Position numbers and translations under genes: made by a program. From Candidatus Kerfeldbacteria bacterium (GTDB taxonomy: Bacteria > Patescibacteriota > Patescibacteriia > UBA9570), in assembly GCA_016182495.1 (NCBI GenBank), contig JACPGK010000035.1:1-45759 (forward strand): a stretch of DNA of 45,759 nucleotides. Direction: 5' to 3'. Of this stretch, positions 16,200-24,516 are shown piece after piece; position 1 is the first letter of the stretch; each line of letters opens with the position of its first letter. The notes beneath the pieces were generated by a model that worked only from the letters and a program-made list of their open reading frames with translations, was not told where the DNA came from and did not search any database.

Positions 16200-16878
16200 T
16201 GTGATACACTGCTACAATATCGTCGTCATCGGCTAAAGCGGTTAGTATATCACCTAGGGTACTATCTGTTGGCACGGTTACGGTGCTATCCGGCACAAAA
16301 CCCAGTTCAGCAAAAGTGACGTTAGCACCTAACGCCGCGCGTACGCTGCTAAACAAGTTGGCTGGCGTGTAGATGGTTAAACCATCATCTTCTTCTACCA
16401 CATCATCAGCTCCCGCATCCATGGCTTGTAGTTGAGTAGCCTCATCAACTTGGTTCAGGCGAATAATGCCACGCTGTTTAAATAAATAGGCTACACTCCC
16501 TGGCCCACCCAGCTTGCCCCCATAGATATTGAGCAAGGCTTTAATCGTGCTGCTGGTACGATTGGTATTATCAGTGGCACAATGAATCATTAAAGCTACG
16601 CCAGCCGGACCATAAGCTTCATACGTCACCTCTTCAATATGTTGCCCGGGCAATTCACCAGCTCCACGCAAGATGGCGCGTTCAATGTTATCTTTAGGCA
16701 TGTTAGCTTCACGGGCAGCATCAATGGCCGAGCGTAAGGCCGCATTCATCGCTGGGTCCTTACCCTGCTTGGCTGCTAGGCTAACGGCTTTGGAAAGTCG
16801 AGTGAATAAAACACCACGCTTAGCATCAACAGCGCCTTTGGATCGTTTAATGGTTGACCATTTGGAGTGCCCGGACAT
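16186..16878 (-). CDS. yebC: YebC/PmpR family protein
   Basis: The 230-aa product starts MSGHSKWSTIKRSKGAVDAKRG, diagnostic for YebC/TACO1. It contains MPKDNIERAILRGAG and YEAYGPAGVALMIHCATDN. Members were described as transcription regulators and more recently as factors relieving ribosome stalling on proline stretches. It is the first gene of the leftward operon and is driven by a near-perfect promoter in the intergenic region. No Shine-Dalgarno precedes its ATG. Confidence 0.96.
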   Translation of the reverse strand: MSGHSKWSTIKRSKGAVDAKRGVLFTRLSKAVSLAAKQGKDPAMNAALRSAIDAAREANMPKDNIERAILRGAGELPGQHIEEVTYEAYGPAGVALMIHCATDNTNRTSSTIKALLNIYGGKLGGPGSVAYLFKQRGIIRLNQVDEATQLQAMDAGADDVVEEDDGLTIYTPANLFSSVRAALGANVTFAELGFVPDSTVTVPTDSTLGDILTALADDDDIVAVYHNAKF

Positions 16879-16895
16879 AGTTATGAATGGGCTGC

Positions 16896-16942
16896 ATTAT
16901 AACAGAATTAGGCTTGTCAGTCAAAGCAGCAAAAGCTATACT
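16896..16942. promoter_or_regulatory. Back-to-back divergent promoters (yebC / isomerase)
   Basis: Leftward: TTGACT (plus 16919-16924) and TATAAT (plus 16896-16901), spacer 17. Rightward: TTGTCA (16914-16919) and TATACT (16937-16942), spacer 17. The two -35 boxes share one base pair, so the polymerases should exclude each other. The rightward -10 ends 7 nt before ATG 16950, predicting a leaderless mRNA. Confidence 0.8.
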
Positions 16943-16949
16943 GATCGCT

Positions 16950-17990
16950 ATGGTTACAACACCACTTGATCAGCACAATGTGTTAGGTTCAATTGATCTA
17001 CTCTCTCAACAAATTAGTCAGGCCTGGCACGATGTGTCGGCATTGCAACTGCCAGCCGACTACAGTGATATCGACCAGGTGGTAGTATTTGGTATGGGCG
17101 GGTCGGCCCTAGGGGCTGATATTATTCGAACAGCCTTTGCCGATACCGCTCGCGTGCCAATTTTGATTGAAAATAACTATACCATTCCAGCCTATGTGCA
17201 TCAGCGCACCTTGGCGATTTTATCGAGTTATTCTGGTACCACTGAAGAAACTCTTACCGTGGCTAAGGCCATTAAGCAACGCACCAACAAAGTGGCTATC
17301 ATCACCACCGGTGGTGCTCTACAAGAACTTCATCAGCAAGCTGGCTATCCAGCTTATCTGATCACGCCCACCTATAATCCGTGTGGCCAACCGCGCATCG
17401 CTGTGGGCTATGCGATTATTGGCTTGCTTGGTTTGCTACACCATGCCAAAGTGTTAACAATCACCAACAGCCTGATTGATGATGTGGTGCACTACCTTGA
17501 TGGTAATCGAGAACTGTTGCGCGATGATGCCAAACAATTGGCCCAGCGCGTGACCGGGCACATTCCGTTATTTGTTGGTAGTGAATTTTTGATTGGTAAT
17601 TTACATACCGTTTCAAATCAAACCAACGAAAACGGTAAAAATTTTTCTACCTATTTTACTATTCCCGAACTGAACCACCATTTACTCGAAGGGCTAAGTT
17701 TTCCGGCCAGCGCCAAGCAGTTACTGCACATGGTATTGATTGAATCAGCCCTCTATCACGAGCGTAATCAAAAACGATACGTTGTGACTAAACAAGTGCT
17801 TGATAAAAATGAGGTGCAATATAGTAGCTTTATTGCTACAGCCAATACTACATTGTTGCAAGTGTTCGAAGTATTGCAGTGGGGCAGCTATATCAGTTTT
17901 TATTTAGCCATGGCTAACCAGGTCGACCCAGCCTTAATTCCGTGGGTTGATTACTTTAAACATGCTCTTACGCAAGTCCGCGCTGCGTGA
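16950..17990 (+). CDS. Bifunctional phosphoglucose/phosphomannose isomerase
   Basis: The product of 346 aa (from ATG 16950) has two SIS domains: VVVFGMGGSALGADIIR (about 46) and ILSSYSGTTEETL (about 91), and the C-terminal family signature IPWVDYFKHAL. It interconverts fructose-6-P with glucose-6-P and mannose-6-P, feeding glycolysis and nucleotide-sugar synthesis. The track's start 21 codons upstream lies before the -10 box and is rejected. The end overlaps the first GT-C gene by 29 bp, so sugar isomerisation and membrane glycosylation are in one operon. Confidence 0.9.
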   Translation: MVTTPLDQHNVLGSIDLLSQQISQAWHDVSALQLPADYSDIDQVVVFGMGGSALGADIIRTAFADTARVPILIENNYTIPAYVHQRTLAILSSYSGTTEETLTVAKAIKQRTNKVAIITTGGALQELHQQAGYPAYLITPTYNPCGQPRIAVGYAIIGLLGLLHHAKVLTITNSLIDDVVHYLDGNRELLRDDAKQLAQRVTGHIPLFVGSEFLIGNLHTVSNQTNENGKNFSTYFTIPELNHHLLEGLSFPASAKQLLHMVLIESALYHERNQKRYVVTKQVLDKNEVQYSSFIATANTTLLQVFEVLQWGSYISFYLAMANQVDPALIPWVDYFKHALTQVRAA

Positions 17991-19494
17991 TTACGCCCTG
18001 GCTATAATCGCCAGCGCCGGACTGTTTGGTTGGTTACAGGCCATTCCCACATTTGCCGATCCAGATTCGTTTTATCATGCTCGCCTCACTGCCCTGATGC
18101 TTGATCATGGGTTATTGCAACAATTGCCTTGGCTATCATTCACTGATTTGGCGCAACAGTTTACCGATCAACATTTACTCTATCATTTGTGGTTGTTGCC
18201 TTGGGTAGCCTGGTTTGGGGCGGCCATTGGGGCCAAAGTTGGGCATACTATTTTATTGGTCGTAATGACGCTAGTATTTGTTGCCATACTACGTAGTTGG
18301 AAAATTCCATACGCTGTTCCAGCAGTGTTGCTATTGTATAGCGTGTCAGCTTTTTTGTTGCGGATTAATTTGGTCAAAGCCACTCCATTAGTATTAATCT
18401 TATTTTTTGGTGGCCTTACGTTACTGTTGCAGCGGCGCTACTTGGCGGCTTGGTGTTTAGGGATGTTGTACCCCTGGGCTCATGGTGGTTTTATACTACT
18501 GCCACTTGCCGCCGGCCTGATGGTGCTGGCAGATACAGTAGCTCAATCATGGCAAGGCCGGCGATTAAAATTAGGTGACCCTCGACCTTGGTGGATAGCC
18601 AGTAGTGCCGTGCTCGTTGGGCTAGTAGTACATCCGTACTTTCCGCAACACCTGAAATTTTATTGGCAGCAGTTGGTACAGATTGGGGTAGTGAACTATG
18701 CTAGTGTTATTTCAGTTGGAGCAGAGTGGTATCCATTTTCTTTGCCCAATTTAATTGGCGTGTTGAGTGTGGTATTGATTGCCGTAGTGGTTGCTATTGT
18801 GGTGGGCATATTTCGTCAACCCCAGCGTTTATTAAGTACGCCAGCGTTAACTTTTATGGGCTTAGCCATAGTGTTTACAGTAGCCACCTTGCGATCGCGA
18901 CGCTACGTTGAGTATCTAGCACCAGTGGTATGGTTTTGGGCAATGTACTTGGCGTTGCCGTATCTGGCTTCGGGTCAGTGGAAAGCCGATTGGCAGCGCT
19001 TAACGCACTACACTGGGCGATGGTACTATGTGTTTATACTCTATTGTGCCATTACTATTCCCGTTGGCATGGTGCGATCGGTGTTGAACATTCATCAAGA
19101 GTTTACCAAAGGCTTCGCTTTGGATTACTTAGCCGGGGCCAGTAGGTATGTACAAACCCATGCCCAGCCAGGCAGCGTAGTGTTTCACTCCGATTGGGAT
19201 AATTTTCCGATGTTGTTTTATCACAACCCTGATAATTATTATATTGTCGGCCTTGATCCAACATTTTTATACTTACATAATCAGAACACGTATCAGCAGT
19301 GGCGCCAGTTAGTGGATGGCAAAGTAAAACAGTCTTTGGCTAACACTATCCATCAGCAGTTTGGAGCGGATTACGTGGTGGTCGATACTACTGATCCATC
19401 AGCCCAATTATTTCGGGCCTACCTATTACGGGATCCGGAATTGCAATTGGTGTTTCAGGATAATGAAGCCGTAGTATTTAAACGTAGCCTATGA
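17962..19494 (+). CDS. STT3-like GT-C membrane glycosyltransferase, copy 1
   Basis: The polytopic protein of 510 aa has about ten hydrophobic segments and a soluble C-terminal domain (about 390-510). After the first helix is DPDSFYHARL, which resembles the first acidic loop (D-x-Y-Y-x-R type) of STT3/PglB/AglB oligosaccharyltransferases. The C-terminal domain has HSDWDNFPMLFYHN, in the place where STT3 has WWDYG. It probably uses a lipid-linked sugar at the outer membrane face; substrate and acceptor are unknown. It is followed by a clear paralogue (ATGA overlap), then by the pilin-like array. Confidence 0.7.
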   Translation: MLLRKSALRDYALAIIASAGLFGWLQAIPTFADPDSFYHARLTALMLDHGLLQQLPWLSFTDLAQQFTDQHLLYHLWLLPWVAWFGAAIGAKVGHTILLVVMTLVFVAILRSWKIPYAVPAVLLLYSVSAFLLRINLVKATPLVLILFFGGLTLLLQRRYLAAWCLGMLYPWAHGGFILLPLAAGLMVLADTVAQSWQGRRLKLGDPRPWWIASSAVLVGLVVHPYFPQHLKFYWQQLVQIGVVNYASVISVGAEWYPFSLPNLIGVLSVVLIAVVVAIVVGIFRQPQRLLSTPALTFMGLAIVFTVATLRSRRYVEYLAPVVWFWAMYLALPYLASGQWKADWQRLTHYTGRWYYVFILYCAITIPVGMVRSVLNIHQEFTKGFALDYLAGASRYVQTHAQPGSVVFHSDWDNFPMLFYHNPDNYYIVGLDPTFLYLHNQNTYQQWRQLVDGKVKQSLANTIHQQFGADYVVVDTTDPSAQLFRAYLLRDPELQLVFQDNEAVVFKRSL

Positions 19495-20981
19495 AAGCCG
19501 TTTGGCTAGGGTTAACCATAGTGACAGTACTACTATTTTTGCCGCATCATTGGTCGGCTGAATTAAGCGACCCCGATGCCTTTTATCATATGAAAATGGC
19601 GCAACTACTCACCACCCAAGGAGTCATCCAACAATTTCCTTGGCTGCCATATACTACATTGAATCAACATTTTACCGATCAACATTTATTATTCCATGTC
19701 TTGATGATGCCGTTTGTGACGTGGGGTGATCCATTCGTTGGTATTAAACTGTTTACCATTACATTGGCGACAGTTTTTATTATCGTGTTCGCAACCACCT
19801 TGCGAGCGGTTGGGTTACGCTGGTGGTTGCCAGTAACATTGGCATTACTAGTAACTGTACCATTTACCTTTCGGTTGAATTTAGTTAAAGCTACGCCGTT
19901 AGCCCTAATACTATTATGTTTAGCTTGGTTAGGTATTGTGAAAAAACGGTGGTGGTGGGTGAGCGCGATAACAGTGGTGTATGTGTGGTCCTATGGTGGG
20001 TTTGCCATGCTGTATTTAGTACTCGGCTGCTGGCTAGTGAGTCAGTGGTTAACTCAACCGTGGCGTAGCTGGGCTAGTACGCTGTGGCCAATGCTGGCGG
20101 TTGGTACTGGCACAGTGCTTGGGTTGATAGTGAATCCATATTTTCCAAATAATATTTTATTTTACTGGGATCAATTAGTGCAGATTGGTATTATTAACTA
20201 TCGTGACAGCATTAGCGTAGGAGCCGAATGGTACACGTACAATATTGCCGAGTTACTACTTGGTTCAGTAGTATTGTTCAGCGCTGCGATCGTTAGCCTA
20301 ACTTTACTTATTATTCAACGGCGACGCTGGGCCCAATTAGATTGGTTTGCAGTTTTTTTGGCGCTACTGGGTATTGCTCTAACCATCAAGTCGCGGCGCT
20401 ATGTTGAATACTTTGGGCCGTACTTGGCCATAGCCGTGGCCATTTGGTTACGGCATCAGGTAGTCACTTGGGCAGGAGTTGTACAGTTGATGGTGCGTCA
20501 ATGGAAAATAGCCAGTCTAGCGGTGGCGGTACTAGCCGTAGTGATTTTTACCACGTTGCCAGTTGTGTTAGCCGATGTTGAACGTAATATCAGTGATGTC
20601 CGTGGCGGTATTAGTGTGACAAAATTTAAGCACAGTAGTCAGTGGTTACAAACGCACGCGCCACCAGGTAGTGTGGTATTGCATAGTGATTGGGATGATT
20701 TTCCATCGTTGTTTTACTATAACAGTCAAGCTGTGTATATGGCTGGGCTTGATCCTACGTTTATGTATCGTTTTAATCCCACGTTGTATCAACTGTGGGT
20801 TGATCTTACCACTGGTGATTATCATGGCGATGTGTCGGCGGCCCTGACTACTTTAGCCGTTGATTATGTATTAATTGAACATGATCATGTGGCCATGGAG
20901 CGTTTGATAAAACAAACCACGCGGGCTCGATTGGTGTATCAGGATGACGAGGTGACTGTATATCAGGTGGTAACAAAATAA
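19491..20981 (+). CDS. STT3-like GT-C membrane glycosyltransferase, copy 2
   Basis: The 496-aa paralogue of the preceding gene shares DPDAFYHMKM, the stretch FTDQHLLFH, RLNLVKATPLALIL, SRRYVEYFGP and HSDWDDFPSLFYYN at matching positions. The common plan is a first loop with acidic DPD, about ten TM helices and a soluble end. It starts at the overlapping ATGA of copy 1 and ends at a strong terminator. Divergence in the middle helices and C-terminal tails suggests different acceptors or donors rather than a very recent duplication. Confidence 0.7.
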   Translation: MKAVWLGLTIVTVLLFLPHHWSAELSDPDAFYHMKMAQLLTTQGVIQQFPWLPYTTLNQHFTDQHLLFHVLMMPFVTWGDPFVGIKLFTITLATVFIIVFATTLRAVGLRWWLPVTLALLVTVPFTFRLNLVKATPLALILLCLAWLGIVKKRWWWVSAITVVYVWSYGGFAMLYLVLGCWLVSQWLTQPWRSWASTLWPMLAVGTGTVLGLIVNPYFPNNILFYWDQLVQIGIINYRDSISVGAEWYTYNIAELLLGSVVLFSAAIVSLTLLIIQRRRWAQLDWFAVFLALLGIALTIKSRRYVEYFGPYLAIAVAIWLRHQVVTWAGVVQLMVRQWKIASLAVAVLAVVIFTTLPVVLADVERNISDVRGGISVTKFKHSSQWLQTHAPPGSVVLHSDWDDFPSLFYYNSQAVYMAGLDPTFMYRFNPTLYQLWVDLTTGDYHGDVSAALTTLAVDYVLIEHDHVAMERLIKQTTRARLVYQDDEVTVYQVVTK

Positions 20982-20982
20982 A

Positions 20983-21019
20983 ACGTAGGGAACAATCGCG
21001 ACTGTTTCCTACGTTTTTT
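20983..21019. terminator. Bidirectional Rho-independent terminator
   Basis: ACGTAGGGAACA (20983-20994) pairs with TGTTTCCTACGT (21003-21014), 12 bp with one G-T, loop of 8 nt. T6 follows on + and a TTTTATTTTG tract follows on -. It separates the isomerase/glycosyltransferase operon from the convergent first pilin gene. Confidence 0.85.
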
Positions 21020-21035
21020 AGACCGAATCAACCAA

Positions 21036-21422
21036 TTATTCGGCGTTGGTGAAGTTCAACAGGTTGTTGATGGCGTAGATGGATAAGCCCCAGGCGGCTA
21101 GAATGACCACCAAACCAATTAAGGCGGCAATCAACAATTTTTTAGCACCTTCCACTTTTTCTTCGTTGCCACCGGCTGTCATCCATTTAAAACCACCCAC
21201 TAAAATCATTACTACGGCAATCAAGGCAAGTATCCCTAATACCCAGTTGATGGTGGCGACAGCGATGTCTTCAGGGCTGGCATCACCTAAACCAATATTA
21301 GCGCCGTAGTTGGCACCTAACTCTTCTGCCGATAGAGCAAAAGCAGTTTTAGCTAGTAACAAACTAGCTGACCCTACCCCAAGGTAGGCGAATTTTGAAA
21401 TGCGAGCGGTAAGTAGGCTCAT
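21036..21422 (-). CDS. Two-helix T4SS-pilin-like protein (array member 1)
   Basis: The 128-aa product has a signal peptide ending near AFALSAEE, a conserved LGDASPEDIAVATINW block, TM helix 1, the turn GGFKWMTAGGNEEKVEGAKK, TM helix 2 (LIGLVVILAAWGLSIY), and a short end NFTNAE. This is the architecture of the TrbC/VirB2-like 'T4SS_pilin' family (PF18895 by memory). It is alone on the - strand with its own promoter and about a 30-nt leader, facing away from members 2-8. It probably inserts as a helical hairpin and may polymerise. Confidence 0.8.
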   Translation of the reverse strand: MSLLTARISKFAYLGVGSASLLLAKTAFALSAEELGANYGANIGLGDASPEDIAVATINWVLGILALIAVVMILVGGFKWMTAGGNEEKVEGAKKLLIAALIGLVVILAAWGLSIYAINNLLNFTNAE

Positions 21423-21458
21423 ACTTATTTAAGGCTTAAAGAAAATTTAATTGAATGT

Positions 21459-21487
21459 ATTATAGCATGATCTAAAAAAACTGTAAA
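21459..21487 (-). promoter_or_regulatory. Promoter of pilin 1
   Basis: TTTACA (plus 21482-21487) and TATAAT (plus 21459-21464) are 17 bp apart, and TGC directly before the -10 gives an extended -10. This promoter leaves a real leader of about 30 nt before ATG 21422, unlike most genes here. Confidence 0.75.
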
Positions 21488-21495
21488 GAGGGGGA

Positions 21496-21525
21496 TTGAC
21501 TTTTAGTCAATTTCCGTGGTATATT
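21496..21525 (+). promoter_or_regulatory. Promoter of the tandem pilin array
   Basis: TTGACT (21496-21501) and TATATT (21520-21525) are 18 bp apart. The -10 ends 7 nt before ATG 21533, so the mRNA should be leaderless. TTGACTTTTAGTCAA around the -35 is a perfect 6-bp inverted repeat that could be an operator. Confidence 0.7.
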
Positions 21526-21532
21526 ATAGATC

Positions 21533-21898
21533 ATGACGTTTAGTAAACACATTGGTTCAGCACTAGGGCTACTATTTTTTCCAGTTTTGGCCCGAGCTTA
21601 TACACTTGAATTTGATCCCGGACTTATTTTGTATGGCAAATCCCAACTGGGGGCAAACGATCCAGCCTACATTGTATTTACCACCGTGAATACGGCTTTG
21701 ATTTTTTTGGGATTAATTACCGTAGTGATGATCGTGGTGGCTGGCTTTATGTGGATTTTAGCAGCGGGTGAAGAAGAAAAAATCACCAAAGCTAAAGATT
21801 TACTGAAAGGGTCAGTTTTGGGTTTAATTATTGTATTGGCTTCATACGGCTTAGCCAGATTTGTATTCGTGGCTATCCAAACAGCCGTGGCCGGTTAA
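21533..21898 (+). CDS. Two-helix T4SS-pilin-like protein (array member 2)
   Basis: The 121-aa product has a signal peptide (ends near ARAYT), then LEFDPG, LGANDPAYIVFTTVN, helix 1, AGFMWILAAGEEEKITKAKD (the GNEE position reads GEEE) and helix 2 with LGLIIVLASYGL. It is the first gene of a seven-gene tandem on + and the shortest member. It differs from the others by a hydrophobic C-terminus without the NxTNA ending. Confidence 0.8.
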   Translation: MTFSKHIGSALGLLFFPVLARAYTLEFDPGLILYGKSQLGANDPAYIVFTTVNTALIFLGLITVVMIVVAGFMWILAAGEEEKITKAKDLLKGSVLGLIIVLASYGLARFVFVAIQTAVAG

Positions 21899-21906
21899 TT
21901 ACTGAT

Positions 21907-22308
21907 ATGAACACCAAATTCTTTTATCACAGTATCGGACTCGCTATTACCATTACTATGACATTGGGGCTAATCACATTAGCCCAGGCCGCCACTATTA
22001 CGCTAGACCCACTCCAAGGTGGCGACTACGGCAGCTTGGAAAACAGCACTGGTTTAGGCAGCACCGATCCAGTGGTGGTAGCTAGTCAGTTGGTCAATGT
22101 GTTTTTACGCGTGCTGGGCTTGCTGTGTGTACTACTAATGTTATACGGTGGCTTTCGGTGGATTTGGGCTCGTGGCAATGAAGAGGAAATTAGCACCGCC
22201 AAAGATATTATTCGCGGCACGGTGATTGGTTTGGTGGTGGTTTTGTCTTCCTTTGGAATAATGCAATGGGTGTTTTACTACCTAACTCGCATTACCAATG
22301 CCCAATAA
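21907..22308 (+). CDS. Two-helix T4SS-pilin-like protein (array member 3)
   Basis: The 133-aa product has a signal peptide ending LAQAA, ITLDPLQGGDYG, LGSTDPVVVASQLVN, helix 1, GGFRWIWARGNEEEISTAKD, helix 2 and the ending RITNAQ. It starts 8 bp after member 2 with no Shine-Dalgarno, so reinitiation or coupling is likely. It closely follows the array consensus, LGxxDPxxVA..YGGFxWxxARGNEE. Confidence 0.8.
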   Translation: MNTKFFYHSIGLAITITMTLGLITLAQAATITLDPLQGGDYGSLENSTGLGSTDPVVVASQLVNVFLRVLGLLCVLLMLYGGFRWIWARGNEEEISTAKDIIRGTVIGLVVVLSSFGIMQWVFYYLTRITNAQ

Positions 22309-22819
22309 CTCTTGGCGTTATTTGATTCGGGTAGTTACCATGACCATACTGCTGGCTGTGACAGTGCCTGTGTTGGCTGATGAATTAGATAATGCCGAAC
22401 GGGAAGCGCTAAATGCTGCTCAAGTTGAGCAACAAGCAGCCAGCGATACTGCTGCGGGTAGTACCGCCAGTAAACTTGATAGTTTTTTACAGTTTGATCC
22501 GGCCAAAAATGATAGTCGTTTTAGTTCGATTGAGCGGTTAAGTTTTTTAACTGGCGCTGACGATCCGGTGAGCGTATCAATTCGATTAGTGAACACCGCG
22601 CTTGGTTTTTTGGGCATGCTATCAACCTTGTTGATGTTGTATGGTGGCGTGATTTGGTTTATGTCGCGCGATAACGAAGAACGCGTTGAACAAGCTAAAG
22701 AAATCATTAAAGGCACCGTGATTGGTTTAATTATCACCATGCTGGCTTTGTCCGTTAGTTTACTCACCTTTAATCTTATTCAAGATGTGGTTTCGTCAGA
22801 CACAGCCAGTGAACAATAA
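22298..22819 (+). CDS. Two-helix T4SS-pilin-like protein (array member 4, extended N-terminus)
   Basis: The 173-aa product is the longest of the simple members. After the signal peptide (ends VLADE) it has about 40 extra residues, Ala/Glu/Gln-rich and probably helical, before LQFDPAKND. It then has GADDPVSVSIRLVN, helix 1, GGVIWFMSRDNEERVEQAKE (the Gly of GNEE is Asp), helix 2 and a polar tail DTASEQ. The frame overlaps member 3 by 11 bp. Confidence 0.75.
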   Translation: MPNNSWRYLIRVVTMTILLAVTVPVLADELDNAEREALNAAQVEQQAASDTAAGSTASKLDSFLQFDPAKNDSRFSSIERLSFLTGADDPVSVSIRLVNTALGFLGMLSTLLMLYGGVIWFMSRDNEERVEQAKEIIKGTVIGLIITMLALSVSLLTFNLIQDVVSSDTASEQ

Positions 22820-22820
22820 A

Positions 22821-23273
22821 TTGATCACTGTAACATTAATCAGTGTTAGTTTGGTTTTGGGTATGGTAACGGCTGGTTTAGCGGCAGTTAAACCCGGCGA
22901 AACCGCGCCACAAAAGTTAGACCTTGACCCAGCAGTTAACAATATTGTTTATACAAATAGCATTGCTAATGTTGAAAAGCTCTATACTATTGGCATTTTA
23001 AATCTTGGCCAGAATGATCCGGTGACAGTAACCATTCGGATTATTTCTATAGCCCTGACTTTGCTTGGGATGGCCTTTTTGGTATTATTAATTTACGCTG
23101 GTTTTTTATGGGCCCTCGCCCGCGGCAATGAAGAGGCCATTACCAAGGCGAAAAATTTAATTAAACGCGCCGTGATTGGCTTTATTATCGTAATGGCTTC
23201 CTTGGGCATTAGCACTACTGTGTTTTATCAAATTCGACAAGCCACCATATCAAATTCGACAAGCCACCAATAA
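22821..23273 (+). CDS. Two-helix T4SS-pilin-like protein (array member 5)
   Basis: It has a signal peptide (ends TAGLAA), LDLDPAVNN, LGQNDPVTVTIRIIS, helix 1, AGFLWALARGNEEAITKAKN and helix 2. The track start (ATG 22785) lies 35 bp inside member 4; TTG 22821, just after the member 4 stop, is the alternative used here and the choice is uncertain. The last residues come from a 22-bp tandem duplication that shifts the frame, so the natural C-terminus has been replaced. Confidence 0.75.
   Translation: MITVTLISVSLVLGMVTAGLAAVKPGETAPQKLDLDPAVNNIVYTNSIANVEKLYTIGILNLGQNDPVTVTIRIISIALTLLGMAFLVLLIYAGFLWALARGNEEAITKAKNLIKRAVIGFIIVMASLGISTTVFYQIRQATISNSTSHQ
23226..23269 (+). repeat. 22-bp tandem duplication at the end of pilin 5
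   Basis: A 22-bp unit (tatcaaattcgacaagccac + ca) occurs twice head to tail. Because 22 is not a multiple of three, copy 2 is read in a different frame (IRQATI, then SNSTSHQ and stop). Removing one copy would give IRQATNNFGS and a stop just past the present one. The copies look identical, so the event seems recent. Confidence 0.9.
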
Positions 23274-23296
23274 TTTTGGCTCATAACACAACTACC

Positions 23297-23719
23297 ATGA
23301 CACTTACTAAAATTATCTTTACCGTTGGCAGCGCTGTTTTGGGATTTTATACACCAGCTTTCGCCGGAGATCCAGTGAACTTTGATCCAAAGGCGAACGA
23401 TCCCACTGGTCAAATTCAAAGTACGCTTGAAGAAAATTTGGGATTAGGTACCATCGCCCCAACTGTAGTGGCGCTCGATTTAATTAACCAAGCCCTCACC
23501 TTGCTGGGCGCTGTTAGTCTAATGCTGTTACTCTATGGTGGTTTTTTGTGGGTGTGGGCCCGTGGTAATGAAGAACAAGTTGGGCAGGCTAAACAAATTA
23601 TTCAAGGCACGATTATTGGCTTGGTGATTGTGTTTGCCTCGCTTGGTATTACTCGGTTTGTCTTTACCACCGTAGCCGATATTACCAACGCTGATTATAA
23701 TATTAGTAACAGCGGTTGA
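23297..23719 (+). CDS. Two-helix T4SS-pilin-like protein (array member 6)
   Basis: From ATG 23297 the product has 140 aa: signal peptide (ends PAFAG), VNFDPKANDP, LGTIAPTVVALDLIN, helix 1, GGFLWVWARGNEEQVGQAKQ, helix 2 with IGLVIVFASLG, and an Asn-rich end. The track's TTG start seven codons upstream lacks support. It follows the array consensus closely. Confidence 0.8.
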   Translation: MTLTKIIFTVGSAVLGFYTPAFAGDPVNFDPKANDPTGQIQSTLEENLGLGTIAPTVVALDLINQALTLLGAVSLMLLLYGGFLWVWARGNEEQVGQAKQIIQGTIIGLVIVFASLGITRFVFTTVADITNADYNISNSG

Positions 23720-23745
23720 AGATAATTAACCATAACAACCATACT

Positions 23746-24126
23746 ATGTTCAAACGCCTACTCATCACTTTGATTATTACCGCCAGTATGGTAGCTCCAG
23801 CCATATCGCTGGCAGCCTATAATCCGCAGGAAGTCACCTTTGATCCAAATAACAACGCTCAACGGAACACTGGGTTAGGTAATGCTAGCCCCACTGATGT
23901 GGCGGCTGGAATTATTCAACGGGTGTTGACTATTTTAGCCTTACTGGCCTTGATTTTAATGATCTACGCTGGTTTTGTGTGGATGCTATCACGTGGCAAG
24001 GAAGAAGATGTTGAACGGGCTAAAGAAATTTTATACGGTGCTTTATTTGGTTTGATTGTGATTTTGGCTTCTTATGGGTTATCGTTGTATGTGTTCGAGA
24101 ACTTGATCAATATTACCAACGCATGA
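23746..24126 (+). CDS. Two-helix T4SS-pilin-like protein (array member 7)
   Basis: From ATG 23746 the product has 126 aa: signal peptide (ends ISLAAY), VTFDPNNNA, LGNASPTDVAAGIIQ, helix 1, AGFVWMLSRGKEEDVERAKE (GNEE reads GKEE) and helix 2, ending in INITNA. A TTG at 23716 overlapping the previous stop is less likely. Its stop overlaps the next start (ATGA). Confidence 0.8.
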   Translation: MFKRLLITLIITASMVAPAISLAAYNPQEVTFDPNNNAQRNTGLGNASPTDVAAGIIQRVLTILALLALILMIYAGFVWMLSRGKEEDVERAKEILYGALFGLIVILASYGLSLYVFENLINITNA

Positions 24127-24515
24127 AACCGGTTTTGCTCACTAGCCTGATCGGGTTAGCTATCAGTTTGCCAGCCCTAGCCTATCAAACGCAAAATTTG
24201 ACCCTCGATTATAATAAACGGCTGGAAAATGGCACCCAGTTAGGCGCTTATGAAGTCACCGATCAAGGCCCCACTGGCGGACCCGTGGTAATTGCCTCAC
24301 AAATTGTAAACCTACTGTTGCTTCTATTAGGAACGTTTTCTTTGTGTCTGATGTTTTACGGTGGCTATATTTGGGTAATGTCACGTGGCAATGAAGAACA
24401 AGCTAAACGGGCTAAAGATATTATCATTGGCACAGTGACTGGCTTGGTGGTTATTCTGGCGTCGTACTCAATTATGAGCTACGTGTTTCGTAGTATCGTT
24501 GATATCACCGACTAG
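24123..24515 (+). CDS. Two-helix T4SS-pilin-like protein (array member 8)
   Basis: The 130-aa product has a signal peptide (ends PALAY), LTLDYNKRLEN (DP reads DY), GGPVVIASQIVN, helix 1, GGYIWVMSRGNEEQAKRAKD, helix 2 and the end VDITD. It is the last gene of the tandem and converges on member 9 with 1 bp between the stop codons. No hairpin terminator is visible, so the converging transcripts may overlap. Confidence 0.8.
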   Translation: MKPVLLTSLIGLAISLPALAYQTQNLTLDYNKRLENGTQLGAYEVTDQGPTGGPVVIASQIVNLLLLLLGTFSLCLMFYGGYIWVMSRGNEEQAKRAKDIIIGTVTGLVVILASYSIMSYVFRSIVDITD

Positions 24516-24516
24516 C

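Noticed and set aside
15714-16878. yebC-ruvC considered as the start of a DNA-repair operon explaining the 7TM and ligase genes
   Set aside because: The following genes have no link to recombination. Shared transcription is clear but a shared function is not.
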